A DNA stretch of 64,000 nt from Chrysophaeum taylorii (GCA_029834535.1 JAQMWT010000317.1:186001-250000); one strand, 5' to 3'. Counted from the first letter of the stretch, positions 20,452-31,319 are shown. Numbers and translations are program-made. Notes: generated by a model from the sequence alone, not told the origin.

Positions 20452-20701
20452 TGTCCTGTGAACCTAACTTGAACTAACCACGTGGCATCATTTTTTTTTT
20501 TTTTTGCTTCAGGTATTAATATTTATTTATATTGGCCATAATTGTTCAACGTACGTGGGACCGGTTTTCAACGGCTCTCCAACCTTGGACCGACGACCGA
20601 CCGTGCGCTCGAGATAGATAGGTAACCGCGTTCAATCCGCCGCCCTATCGCTGCGCATGCCTCGTCGAGGCGGTGTGCTCCGTCCAGGGCGTCGTTGGGT
20701 T

Positions 20702-20822
20702 ATATACCCTCCCTGCAAGGGGCCATACACCATATACCCTCCCTGCAAGGGGCCGTTGTAGCGTGCACATCGTCGTGGCTGGGTGTTCGCAAGACATCAT
20801 CATGGCTGGGTGTTCGTCGCAA
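20702..20822 (+). repeat. Two short tandem duplications
   Basis: A 23-bp unit beginning ATATACCCTCCCTGCAAGG is present exactly twice (20702-20724 and 20732-20754). Just downstream, TGGCTGGGTGTTCG recurs twice (about 20776 and 20802). They lie in a 500-bp stretch without a gene and look like slippage products. Confidence 0.7.
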
Positions 20823-20999
20823 GCGCTCCGTCCCGGTGGTGTGTACATACAGTGCCCCGGTCTCTGAAGCGTGGGGCCCACGTCGTCCGGGCGTCGCTCA
20901 TCGCATCCTCGGTCGGACCGGTAGGTCATCCCGCGGTCATAATTTTTTACTTAATTTGTTCATACAAGCGGCTCTCGAGGGAGGGAATAAGAAGGAGTC

Positions 21000-21700
21000 T
21001 TGTTCGGTGCGCCGGCACGAGGACGACAAGGTTGCTTGCCACCGTACGCTGCCGAGGAGCAGGTCTTGGAATCCAACGGGCATCACGCGTGCCCACTTGA
21101 GGTTGTCGCTGCAGTGTGTGTGCGGCTGCCTGGGGTCAAGTTTTTTGATCCCATGCAGCAGACGCGTTGTGCCCACTTTACTTTTAAGGATATCCACGTG
21201 GCCATTTCCAGCTGCTGAGGAGTACGCGAATTCACGCCAGTGTTCGCGTGCCCATTAGAGGACCGCCTTCAGCGGAGCACGTGATTTCATCCCGCGGACG
21301 TCGTTCGCGCGCGATGACTTGGCTGCCTTCTTCGTCCGCCTGCCCGAGCGCACGTCCGACCACTTTCAAGCGTCAACGACTCGAGGACGCGGAGGAGGTT
21401 CGGCGAACCATTTTAGGATCTCGGTCCACATCACTGCGCGCCGAGTCAATCCACAAACGGTCGCCGGCGCGCACCTCTCGAGGACCGCGAGGTGGCTGAC
21501 CCGAGCGGCAGCGTCGCTCGACCTGGAAGATGTTTTTTTTTCTTAAAACAAGTCGATCCAATTGCTGATAGCGCCGACTTGAACAAACTCCGGGGAACGA
21601 GCAGCTCGCGCTCGCGATTATCGACGCCGGCTTTTGCGAAGAGCCTAGAGATTTCGACGAGCTGCAAATGGTCCATGACGCGTTGACGCATCGACACCCT
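21000..21700 (-). pseudogene. Ankyrin-like repeat protein remnant, copy 1
   Basis: In broken minus-strand frames one reads MRQRVMDHLQLVEISRLFAK, AGVDNRERELLV and, further on, SSAAGNGHVDILK and DNLKWARV. The last two resemble the GHLEVLKWAR-type ankyrin units common in protist repeat families. The first block matches the start of the remnant at 35963-36716 (QARLVEISKLLDKVGAENHVRELLE), so both come from one family. Several stops and frame changes separate the blocks, so it is called a pseudogene. Confidence 0.6.
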
Positions 21701-22104
21701 AGAGCCACTTGTCGTGTGCTTTGACTGTCTTGTACAAAACTGCGCGCGTTTTGTCGTCGTTTCGAGGCCACATCATAATCGAGGCTGTTGAGCAACGCGA
21801 GAGCCTTCATGACCACGCATCATTTCGTCGTCGTCGCCTGCATTATCATCATCATCGTCTTGGCCAGCTTTGAACAACTTTACATCATCACATCAAAACA
21901 TCAGCGAGGAGGTTGCCGAATCGGATCTCCACATGGAGAGCGATTCATCCGAGTCGTATTAGACAGAGGTGAGTACACCCCACGAGCTCTTTATGACAAG
22001 AGAAAGTGTTTCCCTCTCCAGGGGGCGTCCCGTCCAGGGGCGCACAGTACGTACTTGTGTCTAAAAGCCCAGCAACCAACACAGCAAAAGCCCGCGGGAG
22101 GCGC

Positions 22105-23086
22105 CTAGGAAGCACGGCGGGTGGCCTGCATCGCGAGGATCCGATTGCCGATGTTCTCGGGTTTAGGGGCGTCGGCACGGAGAGGCTTGTAGTGGTATAC
22201 GAGCTGGGTGGAGATGGTCGTTTCGTGGTGGGGAGCGTCGGCATCTTGGAGGAGTTGGATGGGGGTGTAGCCTTCTCGGGAGTAGAGGTCGAGCGCGGGT
22301 CGGTTCGACTTGTGTACATGAAGGAAAATAGAGTCGTAGCCCCAGAGAGCGCCCGCGACGAACTCGGCGGCCGAGAGGAGGGTGCCGGCGATGCCTCGCC
22401 TGCGACCTGCGGGGAGTTAGTTATGTCAGACCAGAAAAGAAGAAGAAGGTAACCGACAGCGGGGAGAGACGCAGAGGTTTGAGAGGTAGGGTCTATGTTC
22501 GGCCGCCTTGGGAAGGCGGAAACGGTCGAGGAAGAGGAAGGGTCCGGGGGCCGTGCCATCGGCTTCGCGAAGTCTGAGCTCGACCGCGGCGACCGCGTCG
22601 ACGCCGCTGCATCTGGCGACGGCAAAAACGAGGGATCCGGGGTGATCGGCGAGGGGTAGAGCGTCGGGCTTTTCGAGGCGGTCGCCGCATCGAACGCGGA
22701 GGCCGAGGCTGTACTCGGCGACCTACAGATCGCGTTTGATTGGTCGAAGATCGTCGTACGTCGTAAGCGTTGACCAACGACGCGACACCGTCGAGCGCTG
22801 CGTTCTCCCAGGCGGCGTAGCCCTCGCGCGACACGACGAGGCTCGAGAAGGACTCGGCGATCACCTTCCCCACGCCGTTCACGTCGCGAGCCTCCATGAT
22901 GCCGAGGACGAAGGGGTCCTCCTTGTCGTTTGGTGTCCGCAGCGCGACGCCCTCGAAGGCCTCCCGTCGCCGTAGCTCCCGTTGGACCCAGGGGTCCATG
23001 CACCGAAAGCTAGTCAGAGGCCGCAGCCCGCCGGCTACTGCGATCACACACGCCACCATTATCCTCACCGACGCGGACATCATCAT
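22105..23086 (-). CDS. GNAT-family N-acetyltransferase; introns of 37 and 54 bp
   Basis: Joined from 23086-22760, 22722-22454 and 22399-22105 (296 residues). The acetyl-CoA binding core is YLSNLCVSPRCRRGIAGTLL, which continues AAEFVAGALWGYDSIFLHVH and NRPALDLYSREGY, the GNAT motif A and B order. It probably acetylates a small molecule or protein N-terminus; the substrate cannot be read. Intron 1 (GTACGA...TGTAG) is 37 bp. Intron 2 (GTTACC...TCGCAG) is 54 bp; its 3' site was chosen because it gives CRRGIAG in frame. A hydrophobic N-terminus (MVACVIAVAGGLRPL) suggests a signal or plastid leader. The start is the first of three ATGs, only 18 bp after the stop of the zinc-finger gene on the same strand. 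Confidence 0.8.
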
Positions 23087-23104
23087 CGACACCGCATGAT
23101 CGAT

Positions 23105-23911
23105 CTATAGATCCGTTACGGCTGCCTCACTCCTCCTCCTCGGGACTTCATTCTTCGCCGCCGCCGCCGCTTCTGAGCTTTGCGGGGGGGGGTAAGGTAA
23201 CCCAACCCTACTGTGGCGGACGTGCTGGACGAGGACGTGGGCCTCGAGGAGGTCGCGGGTCGAAAGGGTCGTCTCGCAGATGGCGCAGACCCATTCCCGG
23301 TGGGCTCGTCGTCGGCCCTTGGTGCGGCAAAGATCGCGTGCCCGGTCCCACTCGGCGAGCTCCTGGTCCGCCCAGGCAGTCTCCTCCTCTTCCTTGGCGG
23401 CGGCGGCGGGGGCGTCGTGGACCACCACGGCACCATCGTCGTCGGGGGGCGGTTCTTCAACGGAAGGAAGGGGATCGTCCGGGATGACGCCACAGGCTTT
23501 AGCGAGGAAGGCGGCGGGGTCGTCTACGATGGGCGCGAGTCTCTCGGTCGGAACTTTTGAGATCGTCGCGCCAAGTTTTTTCGCGTCAAAGTCCCAGACG
23601 AGTTTGAGGATCGCGCAAGCGCACGCGGCGTCGGCAGCCGTGCAGGTCCCGCAGTCCCCGCACCACCAGGCCTCGCACATTGCGCACGTGGGACCCGCCG
23701 CCTCGAAGGTACAGATGTCGCAGCGCCGGAAATCTGCGTCGCACGCGACGCAGGCCTTGGCCTCGGGGGAATTCGCGTCGAAGCCGCAGTTTCCGCACGT
23801 CTTATTATTATTATTATTATTATTCGTGACGACGACGACGAACGAGTGGCCGCAGACGGCGCAGGCCGCGGCCCCCTGCTCGTTGCGAAAGGTGCAGGCG
23901 GCGCAGTCCAT
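23105..23911 (-). CDS. Zinc-finger protein (RanBP2-type and C2H2 fingers)
   Basis: 268 residues. The N-terminal half has several C-x2-C pairs: CAACTF...CAVCG, CGNCGF...CVACD, CDICTF...CAMCE, then CGDCGTC. The first three resemble RanBP2-type (zf-RanBP) fingers, which bind ubiquitin or single-stranded RNA. An Asn run (about residues 30-36) is encoded by an AAT/ATT microsatellite at 23803-23824. The C-terminal half has an acidic linker and one C2H2-like finger (CAICETTL...HVLVQH). The ATG at 23911 is used because the codon before it is TTG. The start faces that of the SET gene with 32 bp between. Confidence 0.7.
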   Translation of the reverse strand: MDCAACTFRNEQGAAACAVCGHSFVVVVTNNNNNNNKTCGNCGFDANSPEAKACVACDADFRRCDICTFEAAGPTCAMCEAWWCGDCGTCTAADAACACAILKLVWDFDAKKLGATISKVPTERLAPIVDDPAAFLAKACGVIPDDPLPSVEEPPPDDDGAVVVHDAPAAAAKEEEETAWADQELAEWDRARDLCRTKGRRRAHREWVCAICETTLSTRDLLEAHVLVQHVRHSRVGLPYPPPQSSEAAAAAKNEVPRRRSEAAVTDL

Positions 23912-23943
23912 CAATAATAACCCTCCCCCTCCCTCCCGTCGCG
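23912..23943. promoter_or_regulatory. 32-bp divergent start-to-start interval
   Basis: CT-rich spacer (CCCTCCCCCTCCCTCCC) between the zinc-finger and SET start codons. As at 4785-4808, both promoters must overlap coding sequence or share a core. Confidence 0.55.
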
Positions 23944-25928
23944 ATGAGGTTCACCCTCTGGCGGCGGTACGCCTCGGACGTGAGTGCTGCGTCGAGCGGG
24001 AGCGAGGAGGAGTCGTCCGAGTCGGCCGCGCGCGCCCGGTCGCCGCCGCCGGTGGTTGTTGTGAAGGCGACGGGTGCTGCTGCGGCGGCGGCGGATAAAA
24101 AGAAGGCGTCGTCTGTGTCGTCGGAAGCGGCGGCGGCGGCGCCGTCGTCCGAACCGTCGTCAGAACCGTCGTCGTCGTCGTCGCCGCCGGAAGTACCGAC
24201 CAAGGGCGGTCTCGCGCGGGGGGCGCGGGGGCTGATAGCGCGCGTTCGGTCGATGGCCCAGAGCGTCGAGGAGGTGAAGGACAGGCTATTTTTCGACGCG
24301 AGCGAAGCGGCGGCGCGTCGCGGCGAGTTCGAGAAGCTCTGCGATGCGCTCGAGGAGGCAGGGGACGCTTTGGAAGAGGACGATTTCCGGGAATTCTTGG
24401 TTCTTGTCGAGCGCGTGCGGTTTTCCGCGGCCCGCGTCGGCGAGCTTTGGCAGACTTGCGACGACCTCGCCGAGAGGATCCGCGCGCGATGCGCGGAATA
24501 CGTCACGCGAAACCCGCGGGCGGGCTTCGCCGCCTACGTCAGGGTACGGAGGGTCGGCGCCGACGGCGACCCCGCGCTGCGCGGACAGTTCGAGTGCGTC
24601 GCGACGCGGGCAATTCGACGGGGCGAGACGGCGCCGTATCCGGGGGTGGTCGTCGCGACTCTCGAGGAACAAAAAGCTCTGCTCGCGCCGCTCCGGCCCG
24701 TCGATCGGACCAAGTGGTCCTGCTTTTCTTACAGCTTTTCCGAGTCCTCTTCGTCATCCTTCTGCACCGAGCTCTGGCCGATCCTCGAGGCGCCGACCAC
24801 CTTGATAAACGACGCCTGCGGCCCGCGCGACAGGTCGGGCGTCCGCATGGCCGAGCGCCAGAACGTCGAATACGTCGAGGTCAGAGACGGGAGCCCAAAC
24901 CTGTGGCGCGTCGACGTCCGCGCGATCCGGGACATCGCCCCCGGCGAGACGCTCCTGGCCGACTACGGAGACGCGTACTGGCAGAACTGGAAGGAGCACG
25001 TCCACACGCGCGCGATGAAGAGATTAGAACAACGAGTAGACGACGTCTTCGCGATGAAAGTCAACGAGAAGAAGAAGAAGAAAGCGGCCCGCGTCAGAAT
25101 TGAGAACCGCCTCGACGCCTGGCTGCGCCTGGCGACCTCCTTCTTCAACACCCGGGATGGAGAAGAAGAGACTACCGCCGCGCTCGAGCTCCCGGTCGCC
25201 AAGCGTTCCAAGAGCGACCGAGCTGCTGCGGGAAAGAAGAAGAAGAGCTGGAGGGACGTCGTCGGCCGGCGCGTCCTCGTCGACGATGTTAAGAAAAAAC
25301 GCGGCTACAGCAGCATCCAGGTTGGCGTCGCGTCGCGCGTCGCCACGGAGCGCGCGTCCTTCGACCCGATGCTTCAGGCCCTCTACGAGGCAGCGCTCTC
25401 GGGTCCCGCGCTCTTCGAGGCTTGGTGGACCGACGGTCAGCCGTACCCCCTCCTTTCCCTCGACCCAACGCCCATCGCCTCGAGGGACCTCTGGGCCCGC
25501 GAATCCTCCTTCGACGTCCACTTCGCCGACGGCGAGAAAGCGCGCGTCGACCGCGTTGCGCCTATTCTCCAGCCGGCCGTCTGGAGACGCATGGAGAGAC
25601 TCCCCGTCGGCGCCTGGTGTCGCCCCACCCTCCCCAACCACGACACCTCCAACTGGGGCGTCGTCGTCAACTATACCTACCACCACGACCTCTTCGTCTA
25701 CCACGTCAAGATGGTGCGTGCTTTCTTTCTTGTTTTTCACTTTTTATTCAGGACAACGACCCGTGCCTCCACCACTTCGCCGAGCCCGACCTCGAACCGA
25801 TCATCATCGTCCGCGGGATCCACGCCACCGGCAAATCCACCTGGCAGGAGGCGACCCCCCTCTCTTTCCTCACCGACCTCGGCGACGCCGACGACGCCGC
25901 CGGCGCCCGCGGCGGCGGCGGCGCCTAA
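23944..25928 (+). CDS. SET-domain protein; one 38-bp intron
   Basis: Joined from 23944-25713 and 25752-25928 (648 residues). The N-terminal 110 residues are Ser/Ala/Glu low-complexity. A helical region follows, then a SET-type domain: GQFECVATRAIRRGE near residue 220, LINDACG near 285 (the N-H/I-N turn that binds SAM) and VRAIRDIAPGETLLADYGDAYW near 325, the closing Tyr motif. Proteins of this shape methylate lysines, often histones. The C-terminal part has a Lys-rich stretch and a possible Tudor-like region. The intron (GTGCGT...TTCAG, 25714-25751) joins HVKM to DNDPCLHHF; reading through it instead gives a basic low-complexity tail. Confidence 0.75.
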
Positions 25929-26024
25929 TCTTCTTTATTCTCCTTCCTCCCTTCGTGGTGTTCATTAATTCGTTTTTGTGTAAAAACTGATGTGAGGGTC
26001 TTTTTTTTTTGGGGGATCGGTCAA

Positions 26025-26245
26025 GTTTGGTCAACAAGTTTTTTGGTGAATTTCTTTCGTGTTTGCTCTCGATTTTTATGTATGTTTAAGGAGGAAAAAC
26101 GAGGAAAAAAATCTCACACGAGTTTGGTCACTTTCCATAGAAGTTTTTGGTCAGTTAAGTTTTGGTCACTCCGAAGTTGCATTAAGTTTGATCAATCAAC
26201 TTTTCAAGTTTGATTAATTTCCTTGTAAGTTTGGTCAACAAGTTT
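26025..26245 (+). repeat. Left subterminal array of AAGTTTGGTCA
   Basis: About seven diverged copies of AAGTTTGGTCA/AAGTTTGATCA with variable 10-40 bp spacing, including two copies of the longer AAGTTTGGTCAACAAGTTTT. Irregular spacing and no unique spacers of equal length argue for subterminal transposase-binding repeats. Confidence 0.75.
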
Positions 26246-26369
26246 TTTTGATCACTGCGTGAGCGCTTTTGGGGCGAAAAATGCTTTAAAAACGAGAGCT
26301 AGGTGCTGCAGCTACGCAGAATCTACCGTGGCGTTACACGCGCGGCATGGACACCCCCCCATGACCGCC

Positions 26370-27075
26370 TTAGAAGGAGGTCCATCCTAAGGCAGCGCGG
26401 CGATACGCAAGGAGCTTCGCATATTGAGGGCTGCGACGCGCGGCCTCGCCAGCAGTTTCCCACGGCTTGACGCGGTTAAGCTCGGCCCATTCTCGCACCT
26501 TCCATCGTAGGAGCATCCCATACCGCGACTCGCCGTGGTGCTGTTGCCGTGGTCGTCCGCCATTCATTCTTCGGCAAGAGGCGGACGCCAAAAGACAAAG
26601 GTAAATGGTCAGCGTGACACGGATCACCCCATTCTGGATCCCAAAATCCGAGAGGGAGAGCGTCTTTGCGAATCGATTCGGGGTCGGGAGCGCGCATCAG
26701 AGGTTCTAAGGAGGGTGCCTCTTGATAGTGTCGTGGAGGTTGTCGTTGGCGGTCTTGTCGAGGCAACCACACGGCTATGTCGAAGTGCCCCCCGGGCGTT
26801 AATGAACCATGGATTTGAAGTCGACGCGGGAGCTTGCAAATAAACGAGTCACCTGTGAGCATTGTTGAACGAGTGGAGAACATGGCGCACTGGGTCCATT
26901 TCTTGGAGCGAGGCTTTCCGGCCGGTGGAGCACGCGTAGGCCGTCCTGATTGATTGGATTCCTGCGCGAAGCCTGTTGTTTCCGTGTCGAGTGCGTTGGG
27001 TGTACATGCCCGATAGGACCGTGGGTCACACGAGCTCGCTGCTACAAACATTCTTGGACACTCCCATAAAAACAC
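26370..27075 (-). other. Minus-strand open frames inside the MULE, unassigned
   Basis: A frame of about 230 residues, without a good ATG at its start, and an overlapping shorter frame lie between the transposase and the left end. No domain is recognised. They may be an accessory MULE ORF, captured host sequence or noise. Confidence 0.3.
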
Positions 27076-27092
27076 ACATCATTTGAACTCGG

Positions 27093-30033
27093 CTATACAT
27101 ATCGCACCGAATCGTTCTCGAAAGGTAAGAAGTACCCCATACTCAGCTCGGCAAGGATTCCCTTGTCTTCGTCGTTCGCATCATACCGCTCCGTATCGTC
27201 CCCGTTGTCGTACGTGACGGTGAACTTATTTCTGGCGTAGGTGACTGTTCCAGGAACGTAGTGATTAGGCTGCGCAGCGGGATATGGCACATCCGAAGCC
27301 ATCACCCGGACTGATTTGACACTCCTTCCGCGCGCCGTAAGCATATTGAGGGTAGTGGTGAGCTCGGCGCGCGCACGATCCCACGCTTCTTTGTCTGTTG
27401 GCCACCAGGGAGGAAACGAGCTTGTAGACGACTCTTTCTGCCGCTTGTTCGGGGGCTCGGCAGACGCGGGAGGCTCGGTAGGCTCGGGAGGCTCGGGAGA
27501 CTCGGTTGCTTTGCGGCCTCCTTTCCTCCGCTTTTTACTGGCGACCCGGGCAGCAGTTCCTTCTGGGTCCAACCCGGCGAACGTCTTGGCCATTTCTTTT
27601 CGTGCACGCTTCCGGTCCTTCTTTGACCCCGGCCCCGTATTCTTCCGCAGCGAGGATTCTTGGCGTTGGTCGTTCTTTGGCCAGCCTGTCCGTCGGGGCC
27701 CGATCGCGGATGGCAGCCAAGGCTCAAACTCCTCACCAGCTTCTTTGCATTCGGCTTCAATTTCTCCTCGCGCCGATTCTATTTCCGTTGCATTGAGAAT
27801 CGGAAACACCCCCCCGACCCGATATTGATTTTCCCAACAAGACGAAACTAATGACGCAACAATTTGCATCCGAACACGAGGAAGACTCACGTGAGCCTCT
27901 CGCCGGTTTTTGAGCACCGGATGGCCGCTGCGCTCGTATCCGCGTAGGTCGTTGCCTGCTCAGCGAACAAGGTCTGGAGGGACTTGGGTCCGTTGCATAA
28001 CCTCGCGTTGATGTGCTTCTTGTTGAAAGCCTCCGCCGGGTTGTTCGTACTCGTGCCAAAGAGTGCCCTGGGCCCGTCTAACACTGTGACGGTGTCTGCT
28101 TCCTGATCGTTCAGATGCTTTCGCGCATATTCGCGCCGACTGGCAACCTGTAGTGCCAGAAAACTCAATGCCACGAGGAGATTATGACTCACCCAACGCT
28201 GGGCCTTGGGAGAAAGTTCGGCATGAAAAGCGTCGCTGGCCGCCTTCGTAGGCGCCTCAACAAAGCGACGAAAGATAGCGGTGTCCCCGGATTCCGCGAT
28301 CTTTGCGATGTTCTCGCTGCCGTGGTTCACTGTGAATAGGACGTATTCACGAATAAACAGTTCATCAAAGACTTACTGCACGAGAAGGCGTCGGCCTCGG
28401 GCGTATGCTGCGCAGGAATCGGAATTAGACGAGGAATCAAATGGTGCTAGCGAGGTCACTCACGGTGACGTGCGCTATGAGGCCTCCCTTTTGGAAGGCC
28501 TGTACTATGACGAATCCCTGACAGTTTATCTGCGGGATGTTCTCGACGGTCAGTTTAACGACCTTGCCGATCGATTCCGCAGACTCGGTCATGTTCCACC
28601 GCGAAGTGGATATCATCACGAGGTGGTTGTTGGCATCACGGCCGGTCACAGAAATCATCACCTGGTTGTCGAGGCAGTGAGCGCCGTCAATAAACGCCCG
28701 CCGGCGCAGGAGGCCCCGCATTCATCATGCGTATGGCGGGTTTCGACACGACGACATAACCTAAGAAGAACTTCCTATCAGCCAAGGCAGGTGACTGCAA
28801 CGTTTCAGGGATCTTGTAGTCGTTAAGGTCTAAGCTCTTGTACCGGCTCCTGTCGGAGCCATGCCTGAACTCTTGTTCAGACTTGTGCTCAGACTTGAGC
28901 CTCTTCATGAATACCTTCAGGAGATCTCCTTGTTTCGCGCCATACAACTTAACCGCATGACCGTGGGCTCGCAACGCGCGCTGGCAAGCGTGCAACTCCG
29001 CCTAAGAGAATGACAAGTGTGACTTGATGCACACACGTGAAGGTAGATGTGGCGAAGTATACTGACACACTAAGCTACGATTTTCAAGTGCGGTCACGAA
29101 ACCAAGAGAGTTTGATCAGAAAGCTACAAGTTTAACCATAAAGTTTGATCACACGGACTTAAGTTTGATCATAAAGTCACAAGTTTGGTCATAAAGTCAA
29201 AAGTTTGGTCACAAAGTTTGGTCAGAACATTACAAGTTTGATCACACACATGCACCTCCTTGCAGGACAACAGCCACAAACAAGACCTGCGCAAGACACC
29301 GCTGGTACCGCGTTCCTCTCCTCGTCTCCCAAGAGCGCTAGGATGCACTTGAGCTTGATGTTCTCGACGGATGAGAGTGTATGCTCACGGTTCGTCATCT
29401 CATTGAGCCTTTCCTTGATAACGTTGTTGTGGACATCTATCAGACGCCTTTTCCGAGTAGTGCCTCCTGACTTGCTCTCCATAGAGCCCTTGATGATGGT
29501 CGTCACGGGCTCTAAGAAGTGCTCTGCGCGGTAGTTCGACTTGGGCTGGTTTTCGTCGGTGTAAAAACTCCTGTGCAGGTGTGAGGTTCATCATGCGTGA
29601 CGACGAAGTCTATAAGCCCATCACGACGGGCAGCGCTCTTAAAGAAGCCGCAGCCCTCTACTTTACACTTGAACGACAACGCCGTCGCGGTATTGATCAT
29701 GTTATGCACGCGGTGCTTGCCCCCCGTGTCGACCATCTTCTGCTCCAATTCGGCCTCTTCCCGAACGCACATACTAAATTCGGATTTCGTCGGGTAGCGC
29801 GAAAGCAGCGAAACGTGGTGCTTGAACATTCTGAGCTGCGACAGCGTACGCGGCAATCTGTCACAGTCGTTAACCTTCGTCAAGCCACGCTTGCCGTTCT
29901 TGGTGTCGTCGTCGCCCGACGTCAGCGTGATACCATCACGGTCCCGCTCGACCTGAGCGAAGCCCTCGTCGATATCGACCTCCTCGTCATCCGTGTCGAA
30001 GTCGAAGGACGCTCCGGAGTCACGGCGCGACAT
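27093..30033 (-). pseudogene. MULE transposase with introns, frame-damaged
   Basis: From the ATG at 30033: an acidic leader, then a MuDR-type N-terminal zinc motif (CKVEGCGFFKSAARRD...HDEPHTC). After a frame change come a helical segment, then an intron of about 254 bp (29002-29255, GTGCAT...CTTAG) filled with AAGTTTGGTCA repeats. Next is the catalytic core: AFIDGAHCLDNQVM holds the first DDE Asp, and GFVIVQAFQKGG stands where the second Asp is expected (usually SDrqKG), so that Asp is absent. An intron (GTAAGT...CACAG, near 28335-28385) leads into MNHGSENIAKIAE and NNPAEAFNKKHINAR, the MULE C-terminal signature. The tail to 27093 is Lys/Pro-rich. At least two indels and the missing Asp suggest it is inactive. 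Confidence 0.7.
29095..29255 (+). repeat. Internal array of AAGTTTGGTCA within the transposase intron
   Basis: Roughly ten copies of AAGTTT(G/A)(G/A)TCA spaced 11-20 bp, lying in the predicted 254-bp intron. They match the units at the element ends. This may be an older nested terminus or a functional internal binding array. Confidence 0.75.
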
Positions 30034-30290
30034 GCAGAACCTCCAAATGCTTGATCACAGCGGGCCTTGTTTTGTCAGCGAGCCCTATCCTTGCTTTCTT
30101 CAAGCATAAGTTTGGTCAGGCACATCCCTCCTACCCCGTGACCAAACTTGTTGGGGTTTACGGTGACCAAACATATATGGTGGTTGGAAACTTGACTTTT
30201 CCCTTTTTTTTTATTCCCATCTGAAATAGAATGTAATAAGGCGACAACAACTTTTTCTTCTTCTTCTTAAAGCAACACAAGTGCAGGCCA

Positions 30291-30580
30291 GTAAGTTCAC
30301 CTAGTTCCAGAGTCTAACCCCAGTAAGTTCACCTCGTCCCGGTAAGTTCACCCGGTCAGTAAGTTCACCTAGTCCAAATCTCTAACCCCAGTAAGTTCGG
30401 CGTAAACCCACAAGTGCTCACACCCACTCCTTTGAGCTCGTCGCTCTCACCCCCGCCAATCCAAGCTGCTTTGATCCGCACGCGCCGCCAACCCTTGAGT
30501 TTACTCTAAAAACCCCAGTAAGTTCACCTGGTCACTCAGTTCACCTAGTCCCAATCTCAAACCCCAGTAAGTTCACCTGG
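30291..30580 (+). repeat. Array of GTAAGTTCACC units (Helitron tail?)
   Basis: About eight copies of CAGTAAGTTCACCTAGTCC-like units, several followed by ...TCTAACCCCA, with 15-110 bp spacing. On the minus strand they follow directly after the Helitron helicase end, so they may be the 3' portion of that element. Confidence 0.7.
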
Positions 30581-30597
30581 TCCGGGGGGGGCTTATC

Positions 30598-31175
30598 GGT
30601 ATTGCGCAGCGCGTGTGGGGTAGGGTGGAGTCGTCGACTCAGAAGAGCATATCCTCGGGGTTGCCGATCGACAGAGAGCCACGTAGAGCTGGACGTGACA
30701 GAAGACGGGCTTGGGCAAGAGGACGCCGACCTCGCGGGGCGTCTGGCCCTGGCTCTTGTTGATCGTTTGGCGTCGGCGGGCCTTAAGGGATACAGGTTGG
30801 AGGAGCCTCGGTGACACGACACGATCGATCATGTATCTGGTACCGTTGCAGTGGCCGTGCGACGGGTCGAGGTTGCGAAGACTTTAAGCTCGCGATCAAA
30901 GTCAGCATGCCGTTGGTTGTCGGGGAGTTCAAAACTCGACTGTAAAGAGCGAGGCGTCGTCTTCCGACCCAACCTAGTCTGCCGAAAAGAACTCCGACGC
31001 CTCGTCTCCGGGAAAAAAAGGCCGCGGTCATGCGCGCGTTGTCAGCATCGACAACATCGTTTCGACGGGGCGTGAGAATGGCGCGCTGAAAGAGCCGCCG
31101 CGGGTCGTGGAAATAGTCTGCGAGGTCGCCGTAGACGGCTTGGGGGCTGGCTCGCGGGCCTACCTGATCCTTACC
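30598..31175 (-). mobile_element. Helitron-type Pif1 helicase, C-terminal fragment
   Basis: Broken minus-strand frames read in order: [52 protein letters not shown] and [17 protein letters not shown] with [14 protein letters not shown]. These are motifs of the Pif1/Helitron helicase C-terminal half (the TxNKSQGQT and QLYVALSR blocks are diagnostic). Frame changes occur between blocks, so it is a relic. No Rep domain is present; the 5' part is cut off at the dispersed repeat beginning at 31191. Confidence 0.75.
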
Positions 31176-31190
31176 CTGAATCGCGGGACA

Positions 31191-31250
31191 GGTCCCGCGT
31201 ACTTATCTCCGCCCGTCAGGGACATCCCTCCAACCCCACAAACCCACCCA
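31191..31250 (+). repeat. 60-bp dispersed repeat, copy 1
   Basis: Begins GGTCCCGCGTACTTATCTCC. It matches 39532-39591 at 56 of 60 positions by eye. The middle (GACATCCCTCC.ACCCC) is also echoed at about 30119-30137. It borders the Helitron relic on one side and the 39-bp element copies on the other. Confidence 0.8.
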
Positions 31251-31262
31251 CGTCCTTCATGC

Positions 31263-31301
31263 TCCCCACACACACCCCCCTCTTAGCAGTCGACATTTAA
31301 A
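31263..31301 (+). repeat. 39-bp dispersed element, copy B
   Basis: Same sequence as 1268-1306. It is followed by GACAAACAAACACCATGC and then copy C, so B and C form a tandem pair of about 57-bp period. Confidence 0.85.
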
Positions 31302-31319
31302 GACAAACAAACACCATGC

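Larger units (their letters stand above)
26020..30180 (-). mobile_element. Mutator-like (MULE) DNA transposon, decayed
   Basis: A 4-kb block whose ends carry repeated AAGTTTGGTCA units (about 26025-26245 on the left; one direct and two inverted copies at 30108-30172 on the right). It contains a minus-strand MULE transposase. AAGTTTGGTCAACAAGTTT is seen at the left end and its approximate complement (ACCAAACTTGTTGGGG) at the right end. Exact termini and a 9-bp target duplication could not be fixed by eye. Confidence 0.65.

Noticed and set aside
29095-29255. CRISPR-like direct repeats
   Set aside because: Units are short and diverged, spacing is irregular, and the genome is eukaryotic; they match the ends of a MULE.
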